Below, piece after piece: positions 62,659 through 64,000 of a stretch of 64,000 bases of DNA; the stretch's first letter is position 1, and the number at the start of each line of letters is the position of its first letter. Source of the DNA: Enhydrobacter sp. GTDB lineage: Bacteria > Pseudomonadota > Alphaproteobacteria > Reyranellales > Reyranellaceae. The stretch spans positions 3,219,001 to 3,283,000 of the forward strand of contig NZ_CP126889.1 of the NCBI RefSeq assembly GCF_030246845.1. Direction: 5' to 3'. Under the pieces are notes generated by a model that saw nothing but the letters and a program-made list of their open reading frames with translations, was not told the origin of the DNA and did no database searches. The position numbers and the translations under genes are program-made.

Positions 62659-63207
62659 TTATTTCTGTTCCAACTGCGGGTTGATCCAGTCCTGCACCGG
62701 ATCGGCCTCGAGGAAGCGGCGGGCGATGCGACGGAGCTTGTCGTCGGCGACGTTGCCGACGGCAAGCGCCACGATCAGATGGCAGCGATAGGAAACGGCG
62801 ATCGCCTCGGCAAGCCGCGCAGGCTCGCGTGACGGCAGCTTGTAGAGCCGGCTGCGGCCAACGAGGTCCGTGATCCGGATGCGCTGCCCCGGTGCGAGCG
62901 GCTCGAAAAGTGGGTCGATCAGGTCGAGATCGGCCGCGCGGTCGATCGTCGAGTCATCGGTCACACGGGCATCGCAGTTCAGGAAAAAATCGAGCTTGGG
63001 CCGTACGTACAGGTCGAGCCCGTGACCACGCCAGGCTTGCCCCTCGCCCCAGTGGTCGGGCGGAAATGGCCACGCCGTGCGCCGCCAGCCGTCATATTCG
63101 TGCGGCCGGTGCGCTATCTCCCAGCGCACATAGGCCGAGACGGCCGCGATCGCGACCACGAAGAGGGCGGCAAGGCATGCGTAGAAGAGCGTGCGCCGGC
63201 TCAGCAT
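62659..63207 (-). CDS. Membrane-anchored protein of unknown function
   Basis: 182 residues. One N-terminal hydrophobic segment (about residues 8-26) anchors a periplasmic domain with RPHEYDGWRRTAWPFPPDHWGEGQAWRG and LDLYVRPKLDFFLNCDARV. I do not recognise the family. The single Cys pair (C79 and C142 by count) could form a disulfide outside the cell membrane. Divergent from the small 63305 gene. Confidence 0.65.
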   Translation of the reverse strand: MLSRRTLFYACLAALFVVAIAAVSAYVRWEIAHRPHEYDGWRRTAWPFPPDHWGEGQAWRGHGLDLYVRPKLDFFLNCDARVTDDSTIDRAADLDLIDPLFEPLAPGQRIRITDLVGRSRLYKLPSREPARLAEAIAVSYRCHLIVALAVGNVADDKLRRIARRFLEADPVQDWINPQLEQK

Positions 63208-63304
63208 TGCTCACGATCGGAGAAGATTAGTGTCGCTGTCGGCTTCGGCAACCCGGCGGCGTCGGGTGCCGTTGCCGTTCGACGTCAGGAATGCGGAGGA
63301 CCGA

Positions 63305-63538
63305 ATGGACAAGGGCGAACGCGACCGGCTCGACCGCCTGAACCGGGAGGCCGAAGCCGAGAAGGGACCGCACGATCTGAAAGCGGTGGAACCGCGCAAC
63401 GTATGGCCGTTGATCGCCTGGCTCGGCATCGCCGTCGTGATCGCGATCGGCCTCATTGGCCTGATGTACGGGCGCAGCCACAACGGCATACCCTCTGAAC
63501 CCCTGTCACAGCAGGAGGCTCGGACTCCGAGGCAGTGA
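63305..63538 (+). CDS. Small single-pass membrane protein
   Basis: 77 residues, ATG at 63305 with GGAGGA four nt upstream. A charged N-terminus (KGERDRLDRLNREAEAEKG), then one membrane helix (WPLIAWLGIAVVIAIGLIGLMYG) and a short tail. The charged part first and a strong ribosome site make it a likely real gene. Function unknown. Confidence 0.65.
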   Translation: MDKGERDRLDRLNREAEAEKGPHDLKAVEPRNVWPLIAWLGIAVVIAIGLIGLMYGRSHNGIPSEPLSQQEARTPRQ

Positions 63539-63580
63539 TGCCGCCCTTTTGTCGGGAGGCCTGCCTACGGTCGCTGCCCA

Positions 63581-64000
63581 TCACCGCCGAGGCGGTGAAG
63601 GCGGCGATGAAGGCGTAGCCCGAAGCTTCAGGGCGGGAGAGACGCCCGGGCCCGCGCCCGGTCGTGCCGCCGACAGGCGCTCGAGGAGCAGCGCGGGTAT
63701 CGCCAGCAGGGCGATGCCCGTGACGGCGATCAGCGTCTTCGTGACCTCGTCGAACGGCCCCCAGTCGTGATCGACCGCCCTCAGGAGGTAGACGACGATC
63801 ACATGCCAGGCATAGACCTGCAGCGAGTGACGACCGAGCAACCGCAGGAAGGAAAGGTTGAAGAGGCTGCTCAGCAGGCCGGCCAGCCGTCGCAGCAGGG
63901 CGCTCGTTGTTGCAGGCCCGACGCGGATCACCCAGGTCATGGCATAGGCCGCCGCCGCGAAGTTCAGCAGATAAACGATGCCGAACTCACCGCGGTTGGC
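63581..64000 (-). CDS. OpgC-like acyltransferase, C-terminal part (partial)
   Basis: The gene enters from beyond base 64000 and ends at 63581; 139 residues are visible. Three or four hydrophobic helices include FLRLLGRHSLQVYAWHVIVVYLL, a hallmark of OpgC-type membrane acyltransferases that succinylate osmoregulated periplasmic glucans or acylate other surface glycans. The tail is Pro/Ala/Arg-rich. The catalytic N-terminal part is outside the window. Confidence 0.75.
   Translation of the reverse strand, partial: ANRGEFGIVYLLNFAAAAYAMTWVIRVGPATTSALLRRLAGLLSSLFNLSFLRLLGRHSLQVYAWHVIVVYLLRAVDHDWGPFDEVTKTLIAVTGIALLAIPALLLERLSAARPGAGPGVSPALKLRATPSSPPSPPRR

Overview
The window is about two-thirds GC by eye, with densely packed genes, many ATGA overlaps and frequent GTG starts. 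Gene content points to an alphaproteobacterium of the Hyphomicrobiales/Rhodospirillales kind: a glutamate-cysteine ligase C-terminus, a Coq7-type ubiquinone hydroxylase, DsbB, TldD, a Liv-type ABC transporter, glutamyl-Q tRNA(Asp) synthetase and an OpgC-like acyltransferase. The genus cannot be fixed from the sequence alone. I see no phage, plasmid, CRISPR or rRNA; one tRNA, tRNA-Leu(CAA), lies at 8.5 kb.

Layout. 0-7 kb holds housekeeping and metabolic genes: GshA end, a two-domain VOC protein, a PanE-like reductase, TldD, a quinone oxidoreductase and an acyl-CoA synthetase. 7-12.7 kb has an uncharacterised helical protein, a stand-alone IS1595-type zinc-ribbon protein, the tRNA, a large exported repeat protein and an M20 peptidase. 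12.8-34.4 kb is a cell-surface polysaccharide locus. It contains an initiating phosphoglycosyltransferase, Wzx-like flippase, Wzy/WaaL-like polymerase, GT2 and WecB-type glycosyltransferases, a beta-helix protein and a nucleotide-sugar block (cytidylyltransferase, PIG-L deacetylase, epimerase, RmlC-like cupin, SAF-domain oxidoreductase). It also has AsnB- and GMC-type modifying enzymes, a truncated SGNH protein, an exported class II cyclic-nucleotide phosphodiesterase and two regulators (a LuxR protein with a degenerate receiver and a Crp-like protein). No Wza/Wzc export genes are in view.

34.6-42.8 kb has a flavin reductase, a complete Liv-type ABC importer with its two permeases fused in one protein, a pair of adjacent RraA-family aldolase-like genes, an LLM flavin oxidoreductase and an OsmC protein. 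43-51.5 kb has a GT-C-like membrane protein, a thioesterase-like protein, an MFS transporter, an HNH protein, a yqaA-dsbB-coq7 operon, nitronate monooxygenase and a carotenoid oxygenase. 51.7-60.1 kb has a hydrolase/AlkA operon, GluQ-RS, a membrane cyclase with a periplasmic haem-c type sensor, a Rieske oxygenase, a MetE-like methyltransferase and an Asp/Glu racemase cut by an in-frame amber codon. 60.4-64 kb has a voltage-gated cation channel with an unusual filter next to a TerC exporter, a PRC-barrel protein, small membrane proteins and an OpgC-like acyltransferase running off the end.

Repeats: four copies of a palindromic intergenic element (at 2.7, 49.0, 51.7 and 59.3 kb) and one 50-nt element predicted to fold as a three-way junction (58.1 kb). 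The most promising places for new biology are the atypical polysaccharide locus with its duplicated-domain cysteine protein and degenerate-receiver regulator, the haem-type sensor cyclase, and the LEGW-filter channel beside TerC.
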